64,000 bases of DNA, from assembly GCF_029267215.1 (NCBI RefSeq), contig NZ_JARIDH010000026.1, positions 1 to 64,000 on the forward strand, given 5' to 3'. Both the position numbers and the translations under genes were made by a program. The notes beneath the pieces are model-generated. The model was not told the DNA's origin. It did not search any database and saw only the letters and a list, made by a program, of their open reading frames with translations. This document shows positions 8,153-16,498 of this stretch, in pieces. The DNA comes from Clostridium sp. (lineage in GTDB: Bacteria > Bacillota > Clostridia > Clostridiales > Clostridiaceae). Within the stretch, counting starts at the first letter, position 1. Each line of letters opens with the position of its first letter.

Positions 8153-9274
8153 TTATTTTAAGAGTCTAACTACATTCTCAGTTGTTATTTCTAAATTTTT
8201 CTCTCCATTTTTTAAAGCCTCATCTAAGGATGAAACCCCAGTCATTATGCTAAAAATACTATTTATTCCTATGTCATAAAGACCCTCTACTCCATCTCCT
8301 AATTTTCCTGCAAAAGCTAAAGTTTTAACTCCTTCTTTTTTAGCTATGCTTGCAACTCCCATAGGCGTTTTTCCATAAATAGTTTGACTGTCTATACTTC
8401 CCTCTCCAGTAAATACAAAGTCAGCCCCCTTAATCTTTTCTTCCAATTCTGTATGTTTTATAACAATCTCTATCCCTCTTTTTAATTCTCCTCCAAGGAT
8501 TAATAAAGCTGCTCCTAATCCACCTGCTGCCCCTGCTCCTTCTATATTAGAAACTTCTTTTCCTAAATCTCTTTTTATTATTGAAGCATAGTGAGATAAG
8601 TTTGAATATAACTTTTTAACCATTTCCTCTGTAGCTCCTTTTTGAGGTCCAAAGATGGCTGAAGCTCCATTTTTTCCAGCTAAAGGATTAGTAACATCAC
8701 AGGCAACCTCTATTGAAATAGACTTTAATCTTTCATCTAAAGAACTTAAATCAATGCTCTCTATATTTTCTAAAGCTCCTCCTCCAAAAGAAATTTGATT
8801 TCCATCCTTATCTAGAAGTTTCCCTCCTAAGGCTTGAAGCATTCCAGCTCCTCCATCATTAGTTGCACTTCCACCAATTCCTATAACTAAATGCTTTATT
8901 CCTTCATCTAAAACCTTTTTAATTAATTCTCCTGTTCCAAAAGTTGTTGTAACTAAAGGATTTCTATCCTCTCTTTTAACAAGTTGAATACCAGAAGCAC
9001 TGGCCATCTCTATAACTCCAGTTTTTCCATTTCCAAGTATTCCATAAAAAGCTTCAACCTTATTTCCTAAAGGGGCTGTAACCATGATTCCCTCTACTTT
9101 TCCACCTGTTGCATGGACTAAGGCTTCCAAAGTTCCCTCTCCACCATCTGCCATAGGAACTTTTACACACTCTGCATCATAAAAAACCTTTCTTATTCCT
9201 CTCTCCATAGCCTTACAAGCTTCCATAGATGTCATACTTTCTTTAAATGAATCTGGTGCTAATACAAACTTCAT
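8153..9274 (-). CDS. glxK: glycerate kinase
   Basis: Phosphorylates D-glycerate to 2- or 3-phosphoglycerate, the last step of glycerate and sugar-diacid use. 373 residues from the ATG at 9274. Family hallmarks: N-terminal 'FVLAPDSFKESMTS', 'VPMADGGEGT', 'GIGGSATNDGGAGMLQALGG' and 'DFVFTGEGSIDSQT'. A TTG at 9292 would add MATEIR, but those codons sit on the edge of the mobile element. Directly upstream is the right end of an IS607-type element, and no good ribosome site precedes the ATG. An orphan AGGAGG (11248-11253) lies on the far side of the element, suggesting the insertion separated the gene from its translation signals. A CdaR-regulator fragment nearby fits a former glycerate locus. Confidence 0.93.
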   Translation of the reverse strand: MKFVLAPDSFKESMTSMEACKAMERGIRKVFYDAECVKVPMADGGEGTLEALVHATGGKVEGIMVTAPLGNKVEAFYGILGNGKTGVIEMASASGIQLVKREDRNPLVTTTFGTGELIKKVLDEGIKHLVIGIGGSATNDGGAGMLQALGGKLLDKDGNQISFGGGALENIESIDLSSLDERLKSISIEVACDVTNPLAGKNGASAIFGPQKGATEEMVKKLYSNLSHYASIIKRDLGKEVSNIEGAGAAGGLGAALLILGGELKRGIEIVIKHTELEEKIKGADFVFTGEGSIDSQTIYGKTPMGVASIAKKEGVKTLAFAGKLGDGVEGLYDIGINSIFSIMTGVSSLDEALKNGEKNLEITTENVVRLLK

Positions 9275-9288
9275 ACGTATTTCCGTTG

Positions 9289-9480
9289 CCAAAAATCTAT
9301 AAATATCTATAAATCTTGTTTGATTCCCTATTCTACGAGTCAGATTTTGAAAACTATAAATAGCAATCTACTTTCCTTTGATACAACTCTCCCAGGGCGT
9401 AAATTCGGATACAACGCATCCTACATATTAGCATTATCTTGTTAGTGATATTGTGCTAATTTATATCTTGAAAGATTTAT
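9289..9480 (-). ncRNA. candidate TnpB guide RNA (omega RNA) region
   Basis: TnpB proteins work with a right-end RNA that overlaps the 3' end of tnpB and runs into the flanking DNA, which serves as guide. The 150 bp after the tnpB stop is non-coding and holds paired-looking GC-richer stretches (GGATGCGTTGTATCC and the CCCTGGGAGAG segment), in contrast to the surrounding AT-rich DNA. If the right end is at 9289, the guide would match the first codons of glycerate kinase. This is an inference from the family; no structure was computed. Confidence 0.4.
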
Positions 9481-10566
9481 TGAAGCATTAAAATCTCTAT
9501 CTATCTTTAGTCCACAAGAACATTGATAAACTCTGTCTTTTAGCTTTAAATCTTTCTTAATAGCTCCACAACTACTACAAGTTTTTGATGATGGATAAAA
9601 TCTATCTGCGACTACTAACTCAATTCCTCTAAATTTACACTTATATTCAAGTTGTCTTTTAAACTCATAGAAACCTTGTTTTCTTATAGCTTCCGATAAA
9701 TGTTTATTTTTCATCATCCCTTTAACATTTAAATCTTCTATTACAACTCTGTATGGCTTGGTTTTCACTATACTTGTTGTAGTTTGATGAAGATAGTTAT
9801 TTCTTATATTCGCCAATCTTCTATGTGTTTGTTGTATCTGCTTTTCAAGTTTTATAATATTTTTAGTTTTGACATACTCCTTTCCTTTTTTATTTTGTTC
9901 ATACTTTCTACTTACTTGCCTTTGTAGTCTTTTTAATCTCTTTTCGATTTTTTTAACTAAATAAATTTTATTTATATTCTTATAAACTGTACCATCAGAA
10001 CAGATTGCTAAATCTTTTAAACCTAAATCTATACCTAATGATACATCTGTTAGTTCTTCTTTAATTTCTTCTTGTTCTATACCTACTGAAATGTACCAAT
10101 ACTTATTATCGTAACTTATTCTTGGATTGCTATGCTTAACTCCAATTGGTAGTTGTTCATTGGTTTTTATCCAACCAACTTTTTCAATATTAACTAATTT
10201 TCCTTCTTTAACTTTTAACTTACAATTATCATTGTAGAAAGATTTTTTACTTTTTCGTCTGCTCTTAAATTTTGGTTTATCTGATAATCCTTTGAAGAAT
10301 CTTTTATAGGCATTACAAGCATCTTTAACGGCTTGTTTAGATACGTTATTAGATACTTCATTTAACCAAGTTAGCTTATTTTTCTTTAGTTGAGTTAGTT
10401 CTTTTCTAAGAATTCCATCAGATATAAATTTGCCACCATTTTTATAATTTTCTTCTTGTTTTGCAAGTGTCCAATTATAAATAAATCTTGCAGTACCAAC
10501 TGATTGCCACAATTTTTGTTCTTGTATCTCACTTGGATATAATCTAACTTTCTTCGCAAGTATCAT
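9442..10566 (-). CDS. tnpB: IS607-type TnpB RNA-guided nuclease
   Basis: 374 residues, complete. The RuvC-like active site is intact: D180 in GIDLGLKD, E277 in VVIEDLNVKG and D358 in IDRDFNAS. The four-cysteine zinc finger is C330, C333, C349 and C351 (TCSSCG...CSCG). N-terminal helix-turn-helix and basic segments (KFKSRRKSKKSF) are present. TnpB is not needed for transposition but cuts DNA next to a TAM using an element-encoded guide, which favours element retention. It overlaps the end of the broken tnpA by 23 bp. All catalytic residues being kept while tnpA carries three lesions suggests recent decay or selection on tnpB. Confidence 0.93.
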   Translation of the reverse strand: MILAKKVRLYPSEIQEQKLWQSVGTARFIYNWTLAKQEENYKNGGKFISDGILRKELTQLKKNKLTWLNEVSNNVSKQAVKDACNAYKRFFKGLSDKPKFKSRRKSKKSFYNDNCKLKVKEGKLVNIEKVGWIKTNEQLPIGVKHSNPRISYDNKYWYISVGIEQEEIKEELTDVSLGIDLGLKDLAICSDGTVYKNINKIYLVKKIEKRLKRLQRQVSRKYEQNKKGKEYVKTKNIIKLEKQIQQTHRRLANIRNNYLHQTTTSIVKTKPYRVVIEDLNVKGMMKNKHLSEAIRKQGFYEFKRQLEYKCKFRGIELVVADRFYPSSKTCSSCGAIKKDLKLKDRVYQCSCGLKIDRDFNASINLSRYKLAQYH

Positions 10567-11157
10567 CCTCTACTAACTCCTTAATCATTTTCTTAACCTT
10601 ATTTGCCCTTTTCTCTTGAAGTCTACAACTAAATACTGTAACTATTTGAATTAAATCTTCTACTAATTCTTGTTCTTCTGTTTTTTCAGTATTATCAATG
10701 ATTTCAATTGTAGTTCCATATTTTTCACAAAGATTTTCTATTAATTCATATCCAAATCTAATTAACCTATCTTTGTACAGGACTACTATTTTATCTACTT
10801 ATGAATTAGTTATCATATCTATTAATTGATTTAATCCTTTTTTATTGAAGTTAATTCCACTTCCTATATCTATTATGATTTCAAATTGATAACCTTTAGT
10901 ATACATATATGTTTTAACATTTTCAATTTGTCTTTCTAAGTCATCTTTTTGTTTGTGAGAACTAACTCTACAATATCCAATAGTTTTTTTATTTAACTTA
11001 GTTCTTGACTTTAAACCTAAAAATTGATTAAGTTGTTCTTGAGAATAATATCTTGTACCACCAGATGTTACATGTGATGGTTTTAATGTTCCGTTTTTGT
11101 CCTAATTCCTAAGAGTTTGAACTGTTTTACCTATTCTCCTATTGAGTAATAATTCAT
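10544..11157 (-). pseudogene. IS607-type serine recombinase TnpA, three lesions
   Basis: The reading begins MNYYSIGE after GAGGTGA, then loses about four codons and shifts frame. It resumes as 'IGKTVQTLRN', stops at TAG (11102-11104, in place of the Trp codon of RNWDKNG), and continues 'DKNGTLKPSHVTSGGTRYYS' with MerR-like helix-turn-helix features. The resolvase domain follows (IGYCRVSSHKQKDDLERQ) and is stopped again by TAA (10799-10801, where VDKIVVLYKDRL normally follows a Glu). The C-terminus RANKVKKMIKE overlaps tnpB. The catalytic serine (RVSSHKQ) is still encoded, but a functional protein cannot be made. Confidence 0.85.
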
Positions 11158-11355
11158 AATTTATCACCTCAATAAAGTTGTATCACAATCTATAAATAAC
11201 AACTATATTTTTATAGGTATTTATATATTAATATTAACTGTTAGTTACCTCCTAAATTTTTCTTAATACATTTTAAATTTAAATCTAATAAAAATCTCTA
11301 CTTTAGAATACCACCTATATTTACGCTTTTACAGGTCTAATATAGGTACTTATTT

Positions 11356-12365
11356 CTAAGACGTTCTTTTCTCCTGAAATTCAAGAATTTCTTCTATACT
11401 CATATTCTTTATTTGGTCATAATCTACTCCCTTTAAATTAAGTATCCTCATTTTTTCATATTTAAATGGTATTTTCAACGTAGCGCTAACTTTTTGATTT
11501 CCTTCAAAACTTTGTATACCTAAATCTTCTGGGAATAATCCATTTAAATATTGAAACATATCTATTTCTGGAAAAATACTAATAGCCTTCTTAATCATAG
11601 GGTAATAATTTTTTTCATATAAATAAACTGTAAATTGAATTGCTGCCATTCTAATAGATAATATTATTAACGGATACCTTTCATCACTATCTTTTCGTAT
11701 CATGTGCTTAACCACTAACTTCTTATTTTTATTCATTCCAGGAATATAAAAAATATGAAGAAACATATTAGGTATTTTTTCTATATTATTATTCATTAAA
11801 TATTGATTATATAAATCTAATCTTTTACATATTGATTCTGTTGCTAAAGATAATGCCATTTTTACAAAAGTCTTATACACATTGCTCGGTATAAATTTAT
11901 AAGTTTTTAGCTCAAGTATAGCATTTTTATTATAAATATCAAACTTAAAGCATTTTTCGATGTTATACAACTTTTTAGATTCATTAATTTCGATTCTATC
12001 ATTATTATTTATTATTTCCAATTGATTATTTTTATATTTATTCCCTCTCTTACCTTTTATATCAAATATACTTCTGATAGGAATTATAAAATTTCCTAAA
12101 TCATTTTCAAGAGTACTAAAATACTGATTGCAAATATCACATTCTTCATTTGAAAAAACCCTATTATTTCCAATCAACTGTGGTATTGCATGTGCAATTT
12201 TTTTAAATTTAACCTGTACTCCTTTTCCATTAACTTCCACTTTTTCACCTTTATTTTTTTGCAAAATTTACACCTTTGATTTTCTTTTAAACCAATGTCT
12301 AACCTGTCCATTTCTTCAGTTATATTATATTCTTTTACATTATATTTTTCTAAAAGAGTCCCCAT
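11356..12365 (-). pseudogene. HNH-type nuclease gene split by a poly-A frameshift
   Basis: Two overlapping frames are halves of one gene. The first starts at 12365 (GAGGTGA before ATG) and reads 'KENQRCKFCKK'. The second continues 'NKGEKVEVNGKGVQ...IAHAIPQLIGNNRVFSNEECDICNQYFSTLENDLGNF', which with CxxC, AHxIP and CDxCN is the layout of an HNH-endonuclease domain. The frames meet at a run of seven A (12254-12260 on the plus strand as T7); eight A would restore one protein of about 336 residues. The downstream 250 residues carry no motif I know. Single-base loss, slippage-based expression or a sequencing error are all possible. Confidence 0.7.
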
Positions 12366-12538
12366 ATAATCACCTCTGCAACATTATATATTGATTTTAC
12401 AAAATTACAATTTAAATAATAAGACTATAATTATTATTTAATAGTACTACAGGAATATATTTTATTTCTTAAATTTATAACTATCTTTCATTAAATTTAG
12501 GTATAATAAAAAAACTGCTATTTATATAAGTAAGTGCT

Positions 12539-12763
12539 CTATATTACTTCTATATCTTTTACTACATCCTTTAATGATTTACCTTGTATAATCCATTTAT
12601 CAGCCATATCTTCAAATGAATCAAATGAGTTATCGTCTTTATCATTTCCAGCTTCACCGGAATAATATTTACCTCTAAGTAAACAAATAACATATTCTTT
12701 ATTTTTGTAATTAAATTTTATATCATCAGTTTCACTTTGATATTTTAAATCATTCAATTCCAT
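12539..12763 (-). CDS. hypothetical acidic protein, 74 residues
   Basis: Not recognised. Acidic, with Asp/Glu clusters (GNDKDDNSFDSFEDMADKW), no membrane helix and no metal motif. AAAGGAG stands at a good distance (7 nt) before the ATG, which supports real translation. It follows another small gene by 23 bp on the same strand and a DUF6516-like toxin remnant, so a toxin-antitoxin or anti-phage accessory origin is possible but not shown. Confidence 0.55.
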   Translation of the reverse strand: MELNDLKYQSETDDIKFNYKNKEYVICLLRGKYYSGEAGNDKDDNSFDSFEDMADKWIIQGKSLKDVVKDIEVI

Positions 12764-12786
12764 ATTTTCACTCCTTTAATATATCC

Positions 12787-12978
12787 TTATGATCTTTTCT
12801 TTCCTTTCCTTGACTTTTTTTCAATAGATTGAATATCTGACTTATCTGAAATTTCTAACTCATTAAACTCATTTGTACAAATCTCTTCAAGTACTATTTT
12901 TGCATAACATTCATGATAATCTAATTTTGTATGTTTAGGTAATAATTCTTTATTTATAAAAAACTTCCCACACGCCAT
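12787..12978 (-). CDS. hypothetical protein, 63 residues
   Basis: Not recognised. Contains three Cys, a mid segment 'KLDYHECYAKIVLEEI' and a very basic C-terminus (KKSRKGKKRS). No ribosome site is visible before its ATG, and it begins directly after the stop codon of a toxin remnant, so it may be the tail of a larger broken gene rather than an intact unit. Confidence 0.35.
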   Translation of the reverse strand: MACGKFFINKELLPKHTKLDYHECYAKIVLEEICTNEFNELEISDKSDIQSIEKKSRKGKKRS

Positions 12979-12980
12979 TT

Positions 12981-13066
12981 TTAGTTAATAAATGATGGAG
13001 CATTATCCCATTTTACAGTAACTTTATTTTTGATTTATCAAAAAAACTTATTTTATTGTTTATCAT
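12981..13066 (-). pseudogene. remnant of a DUF6516-like toxin gene
   Basis: Reading from ATG at 13066 gives MINNKISFFDKSK, then after one missing A in the run at about 13025 the other frame gives 'NKVTVKWDNAPSFIN' and stops at 12981-12983. The phrase V.V.WDNAP is the signature of DUF6516-family toxin components of small toxin-antitoxin modules. The expected histidine-rich C-terminal half is absent. Thus it is both frameshifted and truncated. The assignment rests on one short motif. Confidence 0.4.
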
Positions 13067-13203
13067 ATATACCACATATCTTGTTATATAAATTTAAATA
13101 AAAAATACAGTATATTAACTTTTTAACAATACGGTATTTCAAGTAATTTAATATATAATTTTCATTTTGTAATATATTAAAATTATTAATTAATATACTC
13201 CAT

Positions 13204-13729
13204 TTAGCCTTCCAAAATATCAAATACTTTATTAATAGGCATACATTTAGCATATCTATCATTCCATATAAATTCATTATAATACTTATAACTTTGCTCT
13301 CCACTAAAGAAGTCATTATCAACAGTTGAATTAGCATAGCTTGGTACAATCATATTAAGTCTATATTCAAACCCACACTTTATGGTAGCATCAATACATT
13401 TATCAGTTTGAAGTCCAACAACAATTATATCTTTTTCACCCTTTTCTCTATAAATATTCTAACAATCCAGTTCCTCTAAATGAACTATTTACACTTTTCA
13501 CAAAAACCTTTTCTTGTTCCATAGGCTTAAATTCTTCGTAAATTTCAAATCCATCCTTTCCTTTTGTTAAATTACTTTCTACTCCATCATCATGTACTAC
13601 ATATAATACCTCAATCTTATTTTTCCTTGCTACATCAATTAACCTCCTAATATTTGTAATAAATCTCTCAAAATTATGCAATTTACTATTTACCAATAAT
13701 TTTTGTGTATCAACGACTAATAAAACCAT
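13204..13729 (-). pseudogene. isochorismatase-family cysteine hydrolase, frameshifted
   Basis: The first part (start 13729, GGAGG 9 nt upstream) reads MVLLVVDTQKLLV with the catalytic Asp, and 'KVFVKSVNSSFRGTGLLEYL' with the catalytic Lys, then meets a stop (TAG). One extra T shifts the frame; the next frame continues 'REKGEKDIIVVGLQTDKCIDATIKCGFEYRLNMIV' with the catalytic Cys and runs to 'NKVFDILEG', stop at 13204-13206. Removing that T restores a complete ~175-residue enzyme with the D-K-C triad. So the gene decayed by a single-base insertion. The preceding gene fragment overlaps its ribosome site. Confidence 0.85.
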
Positions 13730-13733
13730 TTAT

Positions 13734-13961
13734 TTACGCCTCCATTATTATATTTGAAATATCTATTCCAAGATTTAATACATGTTTATTTAAAGTATAT
13801 TCTTTATTTATTAAAAGTTCTGCTGTAACTGTAACCAATTGAGTAAATTGTCTTACATCATTAGGGTTACCAGTTATACCTATAACACCTATAACCTTCT
13901 CTCTAAATTTAAATAGTCCTATCTGTATTACCTCCGTACCATTCAATAAAAACATCCTCAA
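13734..13961 (-). pseudogene. fragment of a CdaR-type sugar-diacid regulator
   Basis: 75 residues. The segment 'REKVIGVIGITGNPNDVRQFTQLVTVTAELLINKE' matches the conserved part of the sugar-diacid recognition domain of CdaR/SdaR (GVIGITG.P..VR.....V..TAELL). The rest of that domain on the N-terminal side, the linker and the PucR-type helix-turn-helix are absent, so no working regulator remains. In enteric bacteria CdaR activates genes for galactarate, glucarate and glycerate use, including glycerate kinase; a glycerate kinase lies 4.5 kb away here. It ends within the ribosome site of the broken hydrolase gene. Confidence 0.55.
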
Positions 13962-13970
13962 TTTACACTA

Positions 13971-14345
13971 TTAACCAGTGTAAGTTTCACCATTTAATTT
14001 CTTAATATTGAAATATCCTATTATGCTGAATATAAAACTCGGTAAAACAAACAATACCCCAATTGGAAAAATTATTAATGAAATTAAATAAAGTATTATG
14101 GTTGTTAACTCAAAGCCTCTTCTATTTTTCAAATATGCAAACAAGTTAAATACTGTTCCTATGACAACTAAAAACATATGAGGTATAGCCACAATCCCAA
14201 ATAATAAGGATACTATCCTAGCTCCATCATTTTCATTTACCAAACTATCTCCACTATAATAAACAATAAAACTTATTAATATCAATGAATATATTGTACT
14301 TAATATCACAGATGCTAATAAGGCTTTTGACCTTTTCCTATTCAT
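13971..14345 (-). CDS. small integral membrane protein
   Basis: 124 residues with four hydrophobic segments (about 8-30, 44-68, 78-92 and 93-113). Not assigned to a function; the fold resembles the DUF4064-type four-helix membrane proteins only in a general way. The reading frame is intact, unlike its neighbours. It is followed 9 bp later by the CdaR fragment. Confidence 0.6.
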   Translation of the reverse strand: MNRKRSKALLASVILSTIYSLILISFIVYYSGDSLVNENDGARIVSLLFGIVAIPHMFLVVIGTVFNLFAYLKNRRGFELTTIILYLISLIIFPIGVLFVLPSFIFSIIGYFNIKKLNGETYTG

Positions 14346-14755
14346 AAATTAACCTTTCCTAAAATCTCTTAAATTTATTTTAATAATAAGCCCTGTTTTA
14401 GATAGGTGTTGATTTTATCTAACCCATAAGACCTGCTTAAGCCTAATTGAAAATTTTAAGTTTGAATTTACACCTTAAATGAATATACTTCCTATTTAAG
14501 TTTGAATATTACAGAATAATACTATATTTCTCTTATATATATTCTTTTCTAATTAAAAAAATCCTTTTATATCTTTAAAACAAGTCACTATAAATGCTAA
14601 TCGATTTTTCAAGTAAAATTTTGAAACAATACTAAAGTTAAAATTCCTAATGTAAATAAATACAAAACACTTGATTCAGATTCTATATAAAAACATTTTA
14701 CTTAATAAAATAGCAAATAAGTATTATTTTTTTTAAACTACCTATTTACTATTTT
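14346..14755. other. non-coding region with a partial repeat copy
   Basis: No gene seen. Around 14389-14440 lies a segment (TGTTTTAGATAG followed by GTGTTGATTTTATCTAA) that resembles one end of the inverted-repeat element at 14756-14991, so this is probably a degraded copy. The rest is AT-rich without other structure. Confidence 0.4.
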
Positions 14756-14991
14756 AAATTTAGGCTTTGTTTTAAACTATTGTTGATTTTAGACTTCATA
14801 CCTACTTAATTTCACATATAGTTTCTATTAAATATTCCAAATAGCTAAAGTAAAGAAACTCACTTTAGTCAAAAAATTTGGCTTCTTAACTCTATTATTC
14901 ATCCATATTCAAATAAACTCTAAACAACTTATTAAGATAATCTTACATTTATGTCTAAAATCAACACTCTATTAAAACAGAACCTAAATTT
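14756..14991. repeat. MITE-like element with ~40-bp terminal inverted repeats
   Basis: 236 bp non-coding. Left end reads AAATTTAGGCTTTGTTTTAA, then TGTTGATTTTAGAC; the right end is the near-exact reverse complement (GTCTAAAATCAACA, then TTAAAACAGAACCTAAATTT). The similarity between the two halves continues inward for about 70 bp, so the RNA would form one long hairpin. A related copy occupies 33793-34062 and partial copies lie near 14389-14440, 17560-17640 and 45238-45256. It has no coding capacity. It lies directly downstream of pepV. Confidence 0.65.
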
Positions 14992-15008
14992 ATAAATCCT
15001 TACTAAAC

Positions 15009-16379
15009 TTATTTTGTATTTGCTAGTTCATAAATAGCCCTGCAGAAAACCTCCATATTAATTCTTAATTCCTCAATATCTATAAACTCATCTGCCATGT
15101 GAGGATTTCCATCCATTCCTCCAATTGAAGGTCCAAAAGCCACTATATTAGGCATTACTTTTGCATATGTTCCTCCTGTTGTAGGAACTGCTTTTCCATC
15201 ATTTCCTGTAACAAATTCATAAACTCTTTCTAAGGTTTTAATAAGCTTTCCCTCTCTATCCATATTAACAGAATCTAATCTTTTAAGAATTTCAATTTCT
15301 AAGTTGTTTTCTTTTGATAAAAATTCCAACTTATTATATATCTCCTCATATTTAAGTCCTACTGGATATCTTATTTGAAGTACCAATCCAATTTCATTTT
15401 CTAAAAAATACATTTTATATGGATTAATAACAAGCTTTCCTGACTCATCTTGAAACTCTAAATTACATCCCTCTCCAAAATGCTTTTCATGAAAAACCTT
15501 ATTAACAAATGAAAAAAACTCTTTAACTTCTCCCTCTTCCATTTTGCTATCTGCTAATATATTGCTTAAAGAAGTTATTGCATTATCTCCCTCTTCAGGT
15601 GATTTGCCATGAGCCCCTTTCCCTTTAAATATTAAGGAAGTTTTGTCTAATCTTTCCTCTATTTTTAATGAAGGATGATTTAACCCTTTTAATTCTTCTA
15701 AATCCCACTTTTTAAATCCAATCTCTATACTACTAGGCACAATATTATTAGCAAACTCCCCCTTAATTTCAAATATTTTAGAATTTGAACCCTCTAACTT
15801 TTTACTTAACTTAATTTGTACTACTCCCTTTTCTCCATAAACTACTGGGAACTTACAATCTGGAGTAAATCCCATAACTGGTGGTTTTTCCTTATCTAAA
15901 TAATACTTTATATCCTTAAATCCAGTTTCTTCATTAGTTCCAAAAATAATTCTTACATTTCTATCTAATTTTAAATCCATATCCTTTAATATCTTCAAAG
16001 CATATAAAGTTGATAATGTAGGCCCTTTATTATCTAAAACTCCCCTTCCAAATAATCTGTCACCTACTCTTGTCATATCAAAAGGAGGATAAGTCCAATT
16101 TTCCCCCTCTTTAACAACATCAATATGTCCAATTATTCCTATATAATCCTCACTTTCATGATTTCCATACTCTGCATATCCAATTGCATTTTCTATATTT
16201 TTAGTTTTAAAACCTAACTCCTCTGAAATCTTCAAAGCCTCTTCTAATGCAAGTCTTGGATTCATTCCAAAGGGTGCCTCCCTCTCTTTTTCACCCTCAA
16301 AACTAGGTATTCTAACTAATCTCCTTAAATTTTTTAAAAAATCCTCTTCATATTCTAATACTTTTTCCCTAAAATCCAT
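15009..16379 (-). CDS. pepV: M20-family dipeptidase PepV
   Basis: Zinc dipeptidase that splits small peptides to amino acids in the cytoplasm. 456 residues, close to the usual ~470. Metal-site motifs: 'IGIIGHIDVVKEG' (GHxDVV), 'GRGVLDNKGP' (D-N-KGP), 'IIFGTNEETGFKD' (NEE-TG) and the C-terminal 'GGMDGNPHMADEFIDI' (H-AxE/DE). An inserted lid domain lies in the middle. GAGGGGGAC precedes the ATG. In this cluster it would complete breakdown of glycopeptides to free GlcNAc-Asn or amino acids; that role is an inference from neighbours. Confidence 0.92.
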   Translation of the reverse strand: MDFREKVLEYEEDFLKNLRRLVRIPSFEGEKEREAPFGMNPRLALEEALKISEELGFKTKNIENAIGYAEYGNHESEDYIGIIGHIDVVKEGENWTYPPFDMTRVGDRLFGRGVLDNKGPTLSTLYALKILKDMDLKLDRNVRIIFGTNEETGFKDIKYYLDKEKPPVMGFTPDCKFPVVYGEKGVVQIKLSKKLEGSNSKIFEIKGEFANNIVPSSIEIGFKKWDLEELKGLNHPSLKIEERLDKTSLIFKGKGAHGKSPEEGDNAITSLSNILADSKMEEGEVKEFFSFVNKVFHEKHFGEGCNLEFQDESGKLVINPYKMYFLENEIGLVLQIRYPVGLKYEEIYNKLEFLSKENNLEIEILKRLDSVNMDREGKLIKTLERVYEFVTGNDGKAVPTTGGTYAKVMPNIVAFGPSIGGMDGNPHMADEFIDIEELRINMEVFCRAIYELANTK

Positions 16380-16498
16380 ATTGTCCCCCTCTTATATAAA
16401 TTTTTCATAGAAAGTTAAGCTATCTCAAAATATAATAATAAAACTTACAAGTATATTCTGATAATCACTAGATTTTGCTAAGAATTTATATAGTAAGC

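Larger units (their letters stand above)
9289..11249 (-). mobile_element. IS607-type insertion sequence, recombinase inactivated
   Basis: About 1.96 kb with the order left end, tnpA (serine recombinase), tnpB, right end, all reading on the minus strand. Subterminal signals: GATACAAC near the left end (about 11181-11188) and GTTGTATC near the right end (about 9380-9390), plus several TTTATAG copies at both ends. The ends given are an inference. The family recombines at GG dinucleotides, and a GG is present at both proposed edges (11248-11249 within AGGAGG and 9289-9290). Joining the flanks would place AGGAGG 14 nt before the glycerate kinase ATG. Size agrees with the ~2 kb usual for the family. 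No target duplication is expected for this family. Confidence 0.7.

Noticed and set aside
9442-10566. Loss of a TnpB zinc-finger cysteine
   Set aside because: The second pair reads CxC instead of CxxC, but this spacing is common in this TnpB branch, so it is not taken as damage.
12128-12394. Plus-strand open frame of 88 residues
   Set aside because: Antisense to the HNH-nuclease gene, low-complexity Phe/Leu/Cys-rich composition and no start signals.
13053-13349. Minus-strand open frame of 98 residues
   Set aside because: It is the wrong frame over the 3' half of the broken isochorismatase-family gene; the adjacent frame encodes the conserved 'VVGLQTDKCIDAT' segment.
14346-15008. CRISPR-like repetitive DNA
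   Set aside because: The repeats are inverted ends of a MITE-like element, not regularly spaced direct repeats; no cas genes are present.
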